64,000 nucleotides of DNA from Eulemur rufifrons (GCF_041146395.1 NW_027182932.1:203501-267500), one strand, 5' to 3'. Shown: positions 12,063 to 23,265, counted from the first letter of the stretch. Program-made: numbers and translations. The notes: generated from the sequence alone by a model not told the origin.

Positions 12063-12615
12063 AAAAGTCTCAACTGCTTCTGAGTTTCTTTCACAAAGGA
12101 CCTTACTGATTAAAGAATCCAATCAACTAATTTCAGCTAAATGTTAATAGCTTCACTTGTCTGTTAGAAGATAATTTAATTTTAACAGAGACCATCGGTA
12201 CATTAACTCAGAAGAATGAGTAATAGCATCTATAGGTCGGGTGAGGGTGGGGAGACCCGGTTAATCGTATCGTACAAGAAGCTGCTTTGAAAGTATCCCC
12301 ACTTTCAGTGGTTTCAGGCAAATTACTCATTGTAAGTTTATTACAGTAAATGTTTTGTATCTGGGAAGAGATGCAAAATTGCCTGGGAGTATGGGATGAA
12401 ATTATTTGTTTATAATTATTCAGTGGTTACCTTTGTATATAACGTAGGTTGGTCTTATTAACAAATAATTCTGGCCCATGAAAAAAAGAAAAAAAAGGAA
12501 ACTTCTATCATAAGATCTTTAAATGTTAAACAATTTCTGCTGATTTCTGGAAGAAGGGCTTTTCCCACAAGGGAGCTACAGATACAGCTTTTCTAGCACC
12601 TGCAAGACAGGTCTG
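12063..12615. other. Intronic sequence, nothing recognised
   Basis: AT-rich single-copy sequence between an unassigned repeat and a minisatellite. I see no exon, named repeat or RNA gene. Confidence 0.5.
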
Positions 12616-12917
12616 GCAGTGACAGTCCTCCAAGAGAATATGGGGCTTGGGGACGCCAGACTGGCTCTGTGTGTGGCAGTGACAGTCCTGTGAGTGAGTG
12701 TGGGGTGTTGGGGACGCCAGACTGGCTGTGTGTGTGGCAGTGACAGTCCTGTGAGTGAGTGTAGGGGTGTTGGGGACGCCAGACTGGCTCTGTGTGTGCA
12801 GTGACAGTCCTGTGAGTGAGTGTGGGGTGTTGGGGACGCCAGACTGGCTCTGTGTGTGCAGTGACAGTCCTGTGAGTGAGTGTGGGGTATTGGGGACACC
12901 AGACTGGCTCTGCCTCC
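12616..12917 (+). repeat. Minisatellite, 60-61-bp unit, five copies
   Basis: Units start at GCAGTGACAGTCCT (12616, 12676, 12737, 12798 and 12858). They carry GTGAGTGAGTGTGGGGTGTT and GGGGACGCCAGACTGGCTC. The first unit is the most diverged; the last four are nearly identical. Confidence 0.9.
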
Positions 12918-13076
12918 TCCCAGGTTGTGAGGCTGCTGGTTCTCACAGCTGAAGAAAGGGGGATAGGGAAATTAAAACACCACAAAGCTTGTTGTTCTTA
13001 CTGAGATTCAGCCATTTCTCTAGAGTAAACTCTCCTTGGCGTGTTACAAGCTGTTGCTTAATTTCCACAGTTTTAG

Positions 13077-13243
13077 GCCAGGGGCGGTGGCGCATGCCTG
13101 TAGTCCCAGCACCCCGGGAGGCTGAGGCAGGAGGATCGCTTGAGCCCAGGAGTCTGAGGTTGCTGTGAGCGAGGCTGACGCCACGGCACTCTAGCTGCAG
13201 TAACAGAATAAGACTCCGTCTCAAAACAACAACAACAAAAAAC
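13077..13243 (+). mobile_element. Monomeric Alu-related SINE
   Basis: GGCCAGGGGCGGTGGCGCAT leads directly into right-arm type sequence (GAGGTTGCTGTGAGCGAGGC, GCCACGGCACTCTAGC) and an AAC-rich tail. Only one monomer is present. Confidence 0.88.
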
Positions 13244-14432
13244 ATTGCAATCCGCAGTTCTCCAAGAGTTGATTTTGACAGTTTTTGCCCGTGTTCTTGC
13301 TTTTGCGGATGAGCAGAGCATTGCAGGTCTCTAACCCTCTGTTCTGGAAGTGCCTGGAGAGTAACTCCTAACACGGCAGTTTCCTGCCACACTTCCCAAG
13401 CTCTTGGCTGTCTTGGGGCTCTGCCAGCTTTTTGTTCTTGACCAAGAACTGTATCAGTCATGAAGTTTACTCAAGGGTGCGCTGCTTTTACAGCTACTGA
13501 CCGTCGGTATCATTCACTGAGCAAACCCTTCTCAAAGCCGTCCCATCTTCCTGAAGGGAAAGAGTCATAACCATGGCGAGAAGTTAGAAAGAGGACAGAC
13601 AGAGACAGAGATAGAGTCACAGACATGGCCTGACGGACGGATGGAGGTGACAGATGGACATCCTTGTTTTCTAATTATAGTACAATGATCACATTGTTGA
13701 ATACATTTTAAAGGGAATAAAAATGATTTTCATGTAGAGGCTGATATGCTTTTGCTTATTGATCTTGGTATTTTGTATTTGAGACCATTTTTAATAACTT
13801 CAAAGGTAAAATGCCCCCATTTTTCACTATCCTGGTGTAGGAATAAAAGCTGGGTCAACTGCAAATTGGAATACGTATTATCAAGATGGTAATGGGATGA
13901 CAGCTCATTTAGCTGAAAGCTTTGCAGAGTAAGGACTTGCGCATCTGTGACCTTCCCAACAACAAACGCTCTTACTCTTTAAAAGGAAAGATGAGATTCA
14001 CAGACCATGTAAATTCCTTGCCACACGCCTAGATTTAGCCATTTGTCCAGGAACCCCGGGTCCTTTTAAGGGGAAACGTAGCCCACAAGCAGGTTGCTGG
14101 TAGGGAGCGGTGGGCCTTTTGGTGCAGTTGTACTAACTAGCTGGGTTGGCCAGTCACAGCAGTGCAAGCTTTTCTTAGCAAATCTGATCTTGTCTTTTAG
14201 TCTCTGATTGAAGTCGGTGACTGGCTTGGAGGGAGGAGGTGGCCTCCCCGGGCAGGAGGCGCCCGCACGTGGGCCAGCAGGTGCGTGAGTGACGCCCAGC
14301 AGGAGCGCCCTGTCCTGAGCTCGCCTAGGAAAACCGCCGCGTGGGGGGCAGTGGGAACGCCGGGGCTGCCCAACCTCTTGCTGACCTTGAGTGTGGCTTA
14401 GGCATCATCATGGTGATCCCTCGGCGCTGACA
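13244..14432. other. Intronic sequence, nothing recognised
   Basis: Single-copy looking sequence, including a short GACAGA-rich patch near 13590-13625. The GC content rises from about 14200. No exon signal is convincing. Confidence 0.45.
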
Positions 14433-14458
14433 CAGTGGTCTTCAAAAGTCACAGACCA

Positions 14459-14788
14459 GCCGGGCGCGGTGGCTCACGCCTGTAATCCTAGCACTCTGGG
14501 AGGCCGAGGCGGGTGGATCGCTCAAGGTCAGGAGTTCGAGACCAGCCTGAGCGAGACCCCGTCTCTACTAAAAAATAGAAAGACATTATATGGACAACTA
14601 AAAATCTATATAGAAAAAATTAGCCGGGCATAGTGGCGCATGCCTGTAGTCCCAGCTACTCGGGAGGCTGAGGCAGTAGGATCGCTTAAGCCGAGGAGTC
14701 TGAGGTTGCTGTGAGCTAAGCTGACGCCACGGCACTCACTCTAGCCTGGGCAACAGAGTGAGACTCTGTCTCAACAAAAAAAAAAAAA
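14459..14788 (+). mobile_element. Alu SINE, full-length, with target duplication
   Basis: Two-arm Alu (CCGGGCGCGGTGGCTCACGC onward) with the strepsirrhine insert and A-tail. It is flanked by AAAAGTCACAGACC at 14444-14457 and 14789-14802, a 14-bp target-site duplication. The host site looks like a small hAT-type remnant: CAGTGGTCTTCAAA at 14433 and, inverted, ...CTACCACTG ending at 14832. Confidence 0.95.
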
Positions 14789-14802
14789 AAAAGTCACAGA
14801 CC

Positions 14803-14965
14803 CTCTGAAAGAATTTTGAGAGACTACCACTGTAAAGAGGATGATATGTTTTTAAGTTGGCACCTAAATTTTTTGTAATAAATATAAATAGTTGCAAAGG
14901 ACATATAATTTCCAACATGCTGTAAATATTTCACTTAAAAATAAAGCTTTTAGCACATGATCTTT
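14803..14965. repeat. Unassigned repeat, copy B (paired with 11884-12062)
   Basis: Homologous to 11884-12062 in the same orientation. Shared blocks are CTCTGAAAGAA, AATATAAATAGTTGCAAAGG and TTTCACTTAAAAATAAAGCT against TTTCATTTAAAAATAAAACT. The Alu at 14459 inserted at its left edge. Confidence 0.55.
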
Positions 14966-15043
14966 TAAATATAGCCAATGAAATCTAAATGCTATGGTGA
15001 TTTGATACTGCTATCATACATTTTAAAATAGGATGAATGAGAT

Positions 15044-15375
15044 CTTTTTTTTTTTGAGACAGAGTCTCACTCTGTTGCCCGGGCTAGAGTGCCGTGGCAT
15101 CAGCCTCGCTCACAGCAACCTCAGACTCCTGGGCTCAAGTGATCCTCCTGCCTCAGCCTCCCGAGTAGCTGGGACTACAGGCAAGTGCCACCATGCCTGG
15201 CTAATTTTTATATATATATACATATTTAGCTGTCTATATAATTTCTTTCTATTTTTCAGTAGAGACAGGGTCTCGCTCTTGCTCAGGCTGGTCTCCAACT
15301 CCTGACCTCTAGTGATCCTCCGGCCTCAGCCTCCCAGAGTGCTAGGATTACAGGCATGAGCCACCGCGCCCGGCC
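15044..15375 (-). mobile_element. Alu SINE, inverted
   Basis: Poly-T then GAGACAGAGTCTCACTCTGT, ending CCACCGCGCCCGGCC. The flanks GAATGAGATC and GAATGAGCTC are a target duplication with one mismatch. Confidence 0.95.
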
Positions 15376-15599
15376 AGAATGAGCTCTTTTTAATGATCAG
15401 AAATTCTACATTCTCCTTTTTCTCTTTGATTTCCTCTTTCCATTACTCCCCCAAGAGATTTTGTCCTAATATTTTATCCTAAAAATTTTATGCTTAATTT
15501 CTCTGTCAGTCTTCTCTGCAACAAAAATATTTATATAAATTGAAGTTAAAGTTTTTTCTTGTGGCCATAGACTATATTTGTTAAAAATGTTTCTAAATT

Positions 15600-15932
<333 letters not shown>

Positions 15933-16542
15933 GAAAAGAAATAAATGCTTTGTGATTTGATTGGACAGTGAATCTGAAAGAAACTACGTAAAACATGTTG
16001 CAGGCTTGACGTCCTGTGTCCTCAAGTCTTGCAGGCCCCGTGTATGAAAGAATCTGCGTTGCCCACATGCCGGGCCGGCTGGTGGTGTATCCTTGTGTCA
16101 CATACCAAGAAGAAATGTAATGCTCATCTTTGGATAATGGGGGAAGGGCGTGGGGTCTGCAACAGACCCTCTGACAATAGCTCTTCCCCCCACCCCTCTT
16201 AGGCACAGCTGCACTCAGAGGTGTGACTGTGGCCAGACGCCAGGTTCTGGGGTCAGGCTACTTTCTCTGCTGCCACATGGGAAACAGCTTCAGGAGTTTT
16301 GATTAATCATAGAATGTGGCTTGTCCCAAACCTGTATTTTGAACTGTCCCATTGTTGTGTTCTGGAGGCTTCCTTGTTCCTGGAGGCTATGCAGGGTGGG
16401 TGAGAGGTTTGTTTTGCTTTTGGTAACCTGGGGAAGTGCTTTTCGAAGGGGAGGTGGGAAAGGAGATCTGTCTGTTCTCAGGGAGTCAGTTTCATTGAGA
16501 GAATCTGCCGAATGTCAGGTCTGGCGCTGATTGCCCGTAAAA
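15933..16542. other. Intronic sequence, nothing recognised
   Basis: Single-copy looking DNA between an Alu and the DNA-transposon cluster. No exon or named repeat was identified. Confidence 0.45.
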
Positions 16543-16680
16543 CCGGTGGTTCTCCGTGTGTGGTCCCCAGAGCAAGGGCCTCGGCTCCCTCTGGGAACTT
16601 GTCAGAAATGCAGATTCTTGGGTCACACCCCAGAACAGGCTCTGATGACCCTCCCGGTGATTCTGATGCAAACACGTATG
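16543..16680 (+). mobile_element. MER5A (hAT-Charlie MITE)
   Basis: GTGGTTCTCCGTGTGTGGTC, GGGAACTTGTCAGAAATGCA and GGTGATTCTGATGCAAAC match the MER5A consensus layout in forward orientation. Its right end is worn. It is non-coding. Confidence 0.82.
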
Positions 16681-16772
16681 ATTTTAGATGATTTGCTCCT
16701 CACTCATTGACAGTGATGTCCAGATGATATAGTGACTAGTTTTGTGTAAACTGTAGACACTTAATTTTTCTA

Positions 16773-17340
16773 GGCAGCCAGTCCCCAGATTACTGACGAC
16801 CCGACTTGACGACATTCTGAGCTTACGAATGGGCTCCCAAGGCTCCCTATAAGGAAAATGTATCATTAAATAATGACATTCATAATTCGGGAACGGCTTC
16901 CTTCCACGCACGTGAACCAGCCACGCGGCACGCGGCTCACTGGCGCAGCGCCTGGTCCCTGCGCACGCGGTCTACACACGGCGCCGCTTTCACTTAACTT
17001 TTAAATTCGATTCTGTGAGTCTGTGTTCGCCCTGATGGCCAAGCCTGCGAAGCGGAGTCCACAGCAAGTCCAGGGGAGCCGGCAGCGAAGAGAAAGGTGA
17101 TTCCAGTGGAAACGACAGTAGAAATAATTAAGCGTCTGGAGAAGGCCGGACGCCGCCATGCGCGGGGAAGACATCGGGCTCCAGTCGCTCCACTGTGGGG
17201 ACGATTGTAAAGGGTGAGTGAGAATAACGGAGCGTGTGCGAGACGGTGCTCCAGGGAGAGGCCAGCTGCTCCTGAGCAGCACAGGGGGTTCATTACTGGA
17301 ATGGAAAGGTTATTGTTGGTGTGGTGAGAAGATCAAAGTA
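16773..17340 (+). mobile_element. Tigger (pogo) DNA transposon, decayed
   Basis: The left end CAGTCCCCAGATTACTGACG is Tigger-like. From about 17085 one frame reads RVIPVETTVEIIKRLEKAG, the helix-turn-helix start of Tigger-type transposases. Further on, shifted frames give ERLLLVW-stop-EDQ, another family signature. Stops and frameshifts kill the ORF and the right half is missing. The exact family (Tigger7-like) is a guess. Confidence 0.65.
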
Positions 17341-17396
17341 AGTTAACACTCCTGTTGGCCTAGCGTTGATGGAACATTGAGTGTTAACCTGTAATA

Positions 17397-18346
17397 TTAG
17401 GTCATTAAATATGAAATGTCTCATTTTGAATCAAAAGTGTAGAGTGTTGTCTTGCAAGAGGATTGGCCTGTCTCTGTTGACCAGTCTCGGCTGCTTAATC
17501 ACAAGCATCCTCATCATTTCATCCAGTTGGCTGCACTAGAATCCGCTGTCATCTGTAGACCAGGTTCCATGAAGCTGCAGTGAATAATACCAGCGCCGGA
17601 CACCAAATGGACACCATTAGCTTTTTCTTGATGAATATTCGGTTTTGTACTGGGTTTCGGCACTTCATCTTGACCCCAACCATCATGCCGAATGCTCGCG
17701 ATTGGCAAAGAGAATCCATTTTTCATCACATATAACAACACAATGTAGAAATGGTTCACCTTTATGTTGTGACAGCAAAGAAAGGCAAGCTTCGAGACGA
17801 TTTCTCTTCTGACTCTTGTTTAATTCACGCAGAACCCATCTACCCAGGTTCTTTACCTGCCCATTTGTTTCGAATGGTCCAATGTTGTTGGAATAGTAAC
17901 GTCAAACCTTGCTGCTAATTCGTGCGTAGGTTGAGATGGATTCGCCTCCGCGACAGCTTTCAGCTCAGCATTATCCACCTTGGTCTCAGGTCTCCCATGT
18001 GGCTCATTTTCAAGATGAAAATCACCAGAATGGAACTTCTCAAACCACCAGCGTACTGTGCGTTCCTTAGCCACATCCTTCATTGATACTTTGAGCTGTC
18101 TGCGTTGCACTGGTTCTACAACAGAACTCGTATTCGAAAATAACACGAATTTTTGACTTATCCATGTTTTCACAAAACTTGCTCTAAAAAAAAATTGGAA
18201 GAATAATCACAAGCCAAACCATGTGTTTGAAAGACTGATGTACCTTCACAATAAACATAAAACAAGTGTCAAATTGAAATATCAGAGATATCAACTGTCT
18301 AACTTAGTACTTAAGGACATCGGGCATTTCGTACTTAATAACCTAA
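17397..18346 (-). mobile_element. Mariner (Tc1/mariner) transposon, internally deleted
   Basis: A 950-bp element has terminal inverted repeats TTAGGTCATTAAATATGAAA (17397, +) and TTAGGTTATTAAGTACGAAA (from 18346, -), each flanked by TA. On the complement, transposase fragments are recognisable. They include an N-terminal HTH part (ERTVRWWFEKFHSGD), WVLRELNKSQK, the first catalytic Asp in ICDEKWILF, and an end near RPILLQDN, the position of the second catalytic Asp. Stops, frameshifts and loss of the C-terminal third including the third Asp make it inactive. The TTAGGT end resembles cecropia-type mariners such as Hsmar1, but the rest of the terminus differs from Hsmar1. Confidence 0.85.
17853..18173 (-). 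pseudogene. Mariner transposase, N-terminal fragment
   Basis: An open stretch of about 106 codons encodes the DNA-binding half of a mariner transposase (VAKERTVRWWFEKFHSG, ...VAEANPSQPTHELAARF, ...LDHSKQMG). It precedes a frame break. The rest continues in other frames down to about 17450 and lacks the final DD34D region. It is part of the mariner element described separately and has no cellular role I can infer. Confidence 0.75.
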
Positions 18347-19500
18347 TATTCTTTTTTGACTTTTCTCCTATCTCCTGTCAAACCTTTTGTATGAGTTTGT
18401 TTTTTGTTTGTTTGGATTAAAAAGCACAGTAGTCTCTGTAACTTCTTATTACGGTCCGGGGATGACACAGCATCACGTGTACTGTGATCACCACGGGAGC
18501 CGTCGTGGTGGTGTTGCCGTCACTACCATGTGTGGTCACCAGGGGTCTGAGCTGCACACACTCTGACCTGCAGATGTTCTCAGGATTGTGCCCCACCTGT
18601 CCCCCAGGGACTGCCTGTGTATTCCATCCGATATACTTAGTTTTCAGCTGCGTCGAGGAAGAGCGCGGTCTGCACCCCCTGGTGAGCAGAGGTCCCTAGT
18701 GCCGGGTGGAGGGGCCAGCGGTCCTAAGCCCAAACCCAGGGGCCTCTCCTGAAGGGCGGCTGGAGCCCGGGAGGCTGCTCCGTGGGTATCGGGCCAGGCC
18801 AGGGGCTGCTGGGAAGGAGGCTGGTCCCCAGGCATCTCCCAAGTCAGGCCACCGAATCACAGATCCAAAGGGCCGTGTCAATGCTGTCTTTTGAAGGGAG
18901 CCCTTCTCCGTCATCCTGCAAGTCCCAGAACCTGCCCTCTTGTCTCCTGCGGCTGCGTGAAGCACAGTGTTTGACTGGGAGTCCTTCATTCTTTGAGTTT
19001 TACTTCCGTTTCTGATTCTTTTGAAATGTAGCCATTTGATCCTATTAAAATACAAATCAAATCAAAACACTTCCTGCCTTAAAATTAAAACCCTTAAGGG
19101 CTTTCCCTTGCGCTTAGGAAAAAGTCCTGAGGTTTCATCAGGCCCTCTCTTGCCTCTGAGCTCTCTAAGCCCGTGAGCATGGACTCTTGTTTCGTGCTAC
19201 CCGTCACATTTATGTTAGTTTTGACCTGGCTTCTCCTACCACCTGAGCGCCATGGCCTGTGCCGTCCCGCCCTCCGGATGTACGTGAGGGAGCTGTCCTG
19301 GGTCCGTGTGGATGAAGGAGCTGAGCCGTGCTCACTACAATTTTCAATTCCTTCAGGTTCCTCTTCCTCAGTGACATTCCTTGTTTGCTCACGGTGACCT
19401 GCGTGAAAACGGAGACAATGCCACTGTGTCCCAGGGCCTCCAGGAGCTCAGCAAACGTTTGTTTATTAAGTCAACGCCCCTTATTTCTGGCTCTCTTTTT
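18347..19500. other. Intron 1 sequence before exon 2, nothing recognised
   Basis: No named repeat or exon was found. CpG content is moderate, and pyrimidine-rich sequence increases toward the exon 2 acceptor. Confidence 0.5.
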
Positions 19501-19531
19501 CTGGTGTTTACTCTGGTCTCTTGCATTTTAG

Positions 19532-19754
19532 TTTGGGGCGGAATTCCGAAGGTTCTCCTTGGACCGGCACAAGCCGGGGAGGTTTGAGGACTTCTACAAG
19601 CTGGTTGTGCACACCCACCGCATCTCCAACAGCGACGTGACCATCGGCTACGCGGACGTGCACGGCGACCTCCTGCCCATCAACAACGATGACAACTTCT
19701 GCAAGGCCGTCTCCAGCGCGAATCCGCTGCTCAGGGTCTTCATCCAGAAACGAG
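19532..19754 (+). CDS. PARD6G: PARD6G exon 2 (PB1 domain)
   Basis: This internal coding exon encodes 74 complete codons plus one base, predicted residues 25-98 of Par-6 gamma. Visible signatures are [20 protein letters not shown] at the start, [18 protein letters not shown] in the middle and a VFIQKR end, all typical of the Par6 PB1 domain. That domain binds the PB1 of atypical PKC (PRKCI/PRKCZ). The lysine that contacts the aPKC acidic motif is expected in exon 1, outside the window. The acceptor AG is at 19530-19531 behind a long pyrimidine tract, and the donor is GAG|GTACCC at 19754/19755. The exon enters in phase 0 and leaves in phase 1, matching exon 3. PARD6A and PARD6B fit worse: [16 protein letters not shown] and the exon 3 C-terminus are gamma-like. 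I see no frameshift or stop. Upstream ATGs near 19559 in another frame are irrelevant. Confidence 0.96.
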
Positions 19755-19804
19755 GTACCCGGGAGGCTGGCCTGCCAACCTCGCTTAGCGATCGTTTAAG
19801 AAAT

Positions 19805-19955
19805 AGTCATATAATTTAATTACGTTATTATATTCATAATATCTAGTACATTTAATTTAATTATATCAAATTATATATTATATTTAATAATGTAAAGTAT
19901 TATCAATAATACTTCATTATTATATAATTATAACATTTAAAAAATATATAATCAC
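19805..19955. repeat. AT-rich low-complexity block just after exon 2
   Basis: About 150 bp that are almost entirely A and T (AATTTAATTACGTTATTATA-like), starting only 50 bp after the exon 2 donor. It is an abrupt contrast to the GC-rich intron that follows. Confidence 0.85.
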
Positions 19956-21018
19956 AGGACCATGTGATTCTGTTTTCCAGCTTGTAGTGGGAGATTAAGG
20001 AAGTTGAAATGGTTTGGGTCAACATTTATTTATTGGAAAGACTTAAAATGTTTAAACTGACTGCATTTTCCACCTTAAATAATGTTGACTTCTGACTTTT
20101 AAATACTGAGGGAAAAGTACTGTTGATGCTTTTGGTATTGGAACTGGAGGCGAGTGAACTAGGCCGTGCAGAGGCAGCGGTCGGCGGGGCAGGAATGTAA
20201 CGCGGGGCCACTGGCTCGTACCCGCCAGTCTTTCCAGGATTGGGAAACAATGTTAACTTTACGTTACAACTTTGGCGAACTTTTAACGCTGACGGCCTGG
20301 CTTTGGCAGCAGGTGATAGAAATACTGTTCCGTGTCAAAATGAATCACCGACCCAGCTGAAGGCTGGAAGGGCGGGGAGGGCCGCGCTGTGGGACCTCGC
20401 GCTGCTCGCGTCCCCGAACCGCATTTGGAATTTTTCATCTCTAAACTTGGGGGAACGTCGTCATTCCAAAAGAATACGCTGAGGGAGAGGCCACCTGCAG
20501 GGGAGGCTGGATGTTGTGGAATCATAATCGTGGTTTTCCTAATCGATCTGCCCCTCCTTGCGTGGGAGGACCTACTGTGCGCAGGGTGAGCCCTGGCTGC
20601 CTGGGACACCAGGCTGCAGCGCATCGCGGCTGCTTGGTGCGCGCACTGCGCCACTGCGCCACACGGGCGTCTCGGGGAGTCGGGAGGGAGGGCTGAGCTG
20701 GCACCCGGGGAAGGACCGCCGTGTCCTGGGCGGGGGACTGCCCAGTTCCTGTCCGCAGACCGGGCCCCCCAGTGCCTGCCTCCGCTGCACCGCGGGCACG
20801 GACGGCACCTGCCCGTCCAGTGACCCTGAGTGACCCTGAGTGCCGGCCTTTGCGATGTGCCCTGCCGGCACCAGCTGTGCCGTTGTTCTGTCCGTGAGGG
20901 TGGAACCCGCTGACCTGTGCTTGCCGGGCCCGGGTGTCCTTCTGACCGTGCCGAGAAGCCAGCAGGGCGTCACCTCCTCAGGGTGGCCGAGGGGCGGCCT
21001 GAGCTTAGCTTCCTTGCT
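19956..21018. other. Intron 2 proximal sequence
   Basis: Composition shifts from AT-rich to strongly GC- and CpG-rich around 20350. No exon or named repeat was identified. Overlapping ORFs of 60-230 aa have no recognisable domains. Confidence 0.45.
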
Positions 21019-21154
21019 AGTCCCTGGGCCGCCAGGGGGTCGGGGCCCCGCCAGTCCCTGGGCCGCCAGGGGGTCGGGGCCCTGCCAGTCCCTGGGCCGC
21101 CAGGGGGTCGGGTCCTCGCTAGTCCCTGGGCCGCCAGGGGGTCGGGGCCCGGCC
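21019..21154 (+). repeat. Minisatellite, 34-bp unit, four copies
   Basis: Units start at AGTCCCTGGGCCGCCAGGGG (21019, 21053, 21087 and 21121). The first 25 bp of each are identical and differences are confined to the last 9 bp. Confidence 0.93.
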
Positions 21155-21665
21155 GCAGGCCAGCGTGCCCACCCCCTGCTCTCTGTCCCCCTCTCCGCCT
21201 GCCGCCTGGCTGGGCCTGGGACGGGCGGCCACCCCCTGCCCCCGCCTGGAGCTCTGTGACTTCGCACCGCTCAGGTGTCCGCACCTGCCCCCGCGCGGCA
21301 GGAAGGCCTGGTCTCCCACGCTCTGTCCCGCAGCCCGGGGTGTTCCCCGTCGCTCCGTTCTCCGTCCTCGTGGTCTGCCTTCTCCGCGTCTTGCTCGCTG
21401 TCCCCAGGGCTGGTTTGCTGTCCGTCCCCACCCAACCGGGAGCAGAGCGGGGCTTGTTCCCGGCTGTGCCCGGTCCCGGACCACGGCGCCGGCTCTCGCA
21501 GCGCAGGCTGAGCAGCAGCGTGTAAACGGCAGACGTGCACACGGCTTCGCGACCCCGTGCGGGAAACCGGCTTTTCCGTCCCGACCCGCGGAGGTGGGTT
21601 TGAAGGCCGGCAGAGGGCGCTCTGCCCTCGGGCCGGCCGGGTGGGCAGCCCCGCCGCTGACTCGC

Positions 21666-21736
21666 GGGCGCCCAGGTGAGACAGGAACGGGCGCCCAGGT
21701 GAGACAGGAACGGGCGCCCAGGTGAGACAGGAACGG
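21666..21736 (+). repeat. Minisatellite, 23-bp unit, three copies
   Basis: Perfect units of GGGCGCCCAGGTGAGACAGG plus AAC begin at 21666, 21689 and 21712. Each contains CAG|GTGAGA, an ideal 5' splice-site consensus. Confidence 0.93.
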
Positions 21737-23049
21737 GTCTGCGCCTTGCAGGGGGGCGCCGACCGCCCGCAGCTCCGACCCGGCCCTGCTCTCTGCCAGC
21801 CGGCCCAGGCCGCATCCCGCCCGCATCATTGACTTTTCCCTCTTCCCCTGTCCTCAGAGGAGTAGCCTAGAGTTATGCCGGCTGCTTTGGTGTTTCTAGA
21901 TTTCGTGTTTTCGGCCCGAGGGTGTTGCCGACAGCGGCTGCCTTTTCTCTGTCACGTCCCAGCCTGGAGCAGGGAGACCCCAGCACCCGCCTTCCACTGG
22001 CCTGTGACGCAGCTGTGCGCGTCACCCTGCGAGCATCCGTGTCCCCGTCTGCAGGGTGGGACAGCTGCACCTGCCTCGCGGGCGGCTGTGAGGGGTGGGT
22101 AGGAAGACGTCCTGGCCGCCCGGGCCGCTGGCTGGTCACGCGCGCTCTGTCCTCAGCTCTGCCGCCAGGTGGTGGCCTCTGAGCTGCGAGTGTCAGGGTG
22201 GCTGTGCAGCCGTGGGCAGCCAGGTGCCCCCGTGTCTGGGACAGACCTGCTGGTCTGTGTGACAGCAGTGTCACCCCAAGCCGGCATCCGTCGTGGTGGG
22301 GGCAGAAGTGAGCCCGAGCCCCAGAGCCGACGTCCACCGTCCCACGGCTTGTCACTGCAGCAGGGGTGGGCGGTGTGGGTCGCTGTCACGCTCTCGCCAC
22401 GATTCCACAGCAGCCACACCCCCTCTGTCACTCAATCACTCCTGCGCACTGACCCATTTAAATGTATTTTAAGAGGAAACTATCACAAATGAACAGTCAG
22501 CATTCTTCTAAGACATTCGAAATAAACCCTCAACTATGTTAACAAAATTAATCTGTCGTTGGAAATAATCTCTTCCCCCAAACCACACAGGGACGTGGCA
22601 GTGAAACCACAGCCAGCTTTCCTCATGACGGTAGACGTAAAAACCCTCAAAAACACCAGCACGTGGAAAAACGCATCCCCGCAAACACACGCACACAGAC
22701 GTGCACGGCAGCCAGAGGGAGCAGCCCACGGGCCTCCCGCCGGCGAGGGGACAGAGTGCACACGTCCGTGCAACGCGGCAGGACTCGGCCGTAAAGAGAA
22801 GTGACGATGGCCGGCGGGCGAGCCTCGAACACCGTGCCGAGAAGCCAGCGCAGGTCACCTGCGTGTGGTGACGCTCGCGGTTGGCTCCCGTTACTCAAGG
22901 TTCTGTGTTGACGGCATGTCGTCACCTGAGGCTGGCAGGAGCTCCCCCCGCCCCCCGTATCCCCCCGGGAGCCGTGGTCCCCGCTCACTGGCTCAGTGCT
23001 GTGCTGGTTTGACAGAACAAACCGCCATGAATGGCAAGAATCCGCCATA
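21737..23049. other. GC-rich intronic sequence, no gene recognised
   Basis: Mostly GC-rich unique DNA. 22500-22850 is AT-richer and could be a worn L1 segment linked to the 3' UTR at 23050, but I could not confirm it. Confidence 0.4.
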
Positions 23050-23265
23050 AGGGAAGAGTCCAGAATAGGCAGAATGGGCAGATAGGGACAACAGGTAGAG
23101 TCACGGTTGCCAGGGGCTGGGGGAGGGGAGAATTAGGAGGGTCAAGGGTTCTTTTCGGGGTGATGGAAATGTTCTGGAACCAGAGATCTGCATGAAGATA
23201 GTAACAGCCATGGAGTTAAGTGGGTGAACTTCGTGCGGATTGTGTCGCGGTGAAGCCGTCAGGAC
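23050..23265 (+). mobile_element. L1M 3' UTR fragment
   Basis: CACGGTTGCCAGGGGCTGGG, GGGTGATGGAAATGTTCTGG and GTGGGTGAACTT match the old L1M 3' end in forward orientation. No ORF remains. Confidence 0.65.

Noticed and set aside
14433..14832. hAT-type MITE interrupted by an Alu
   Set aside because: CAGTGGTCTTCAAA and inverted CAGTGGTAGTCTCTCAAA ends are suggestive, but only about 50 bp remain between them once the Alu is removed. Too little to name, so noted only under the Alu.
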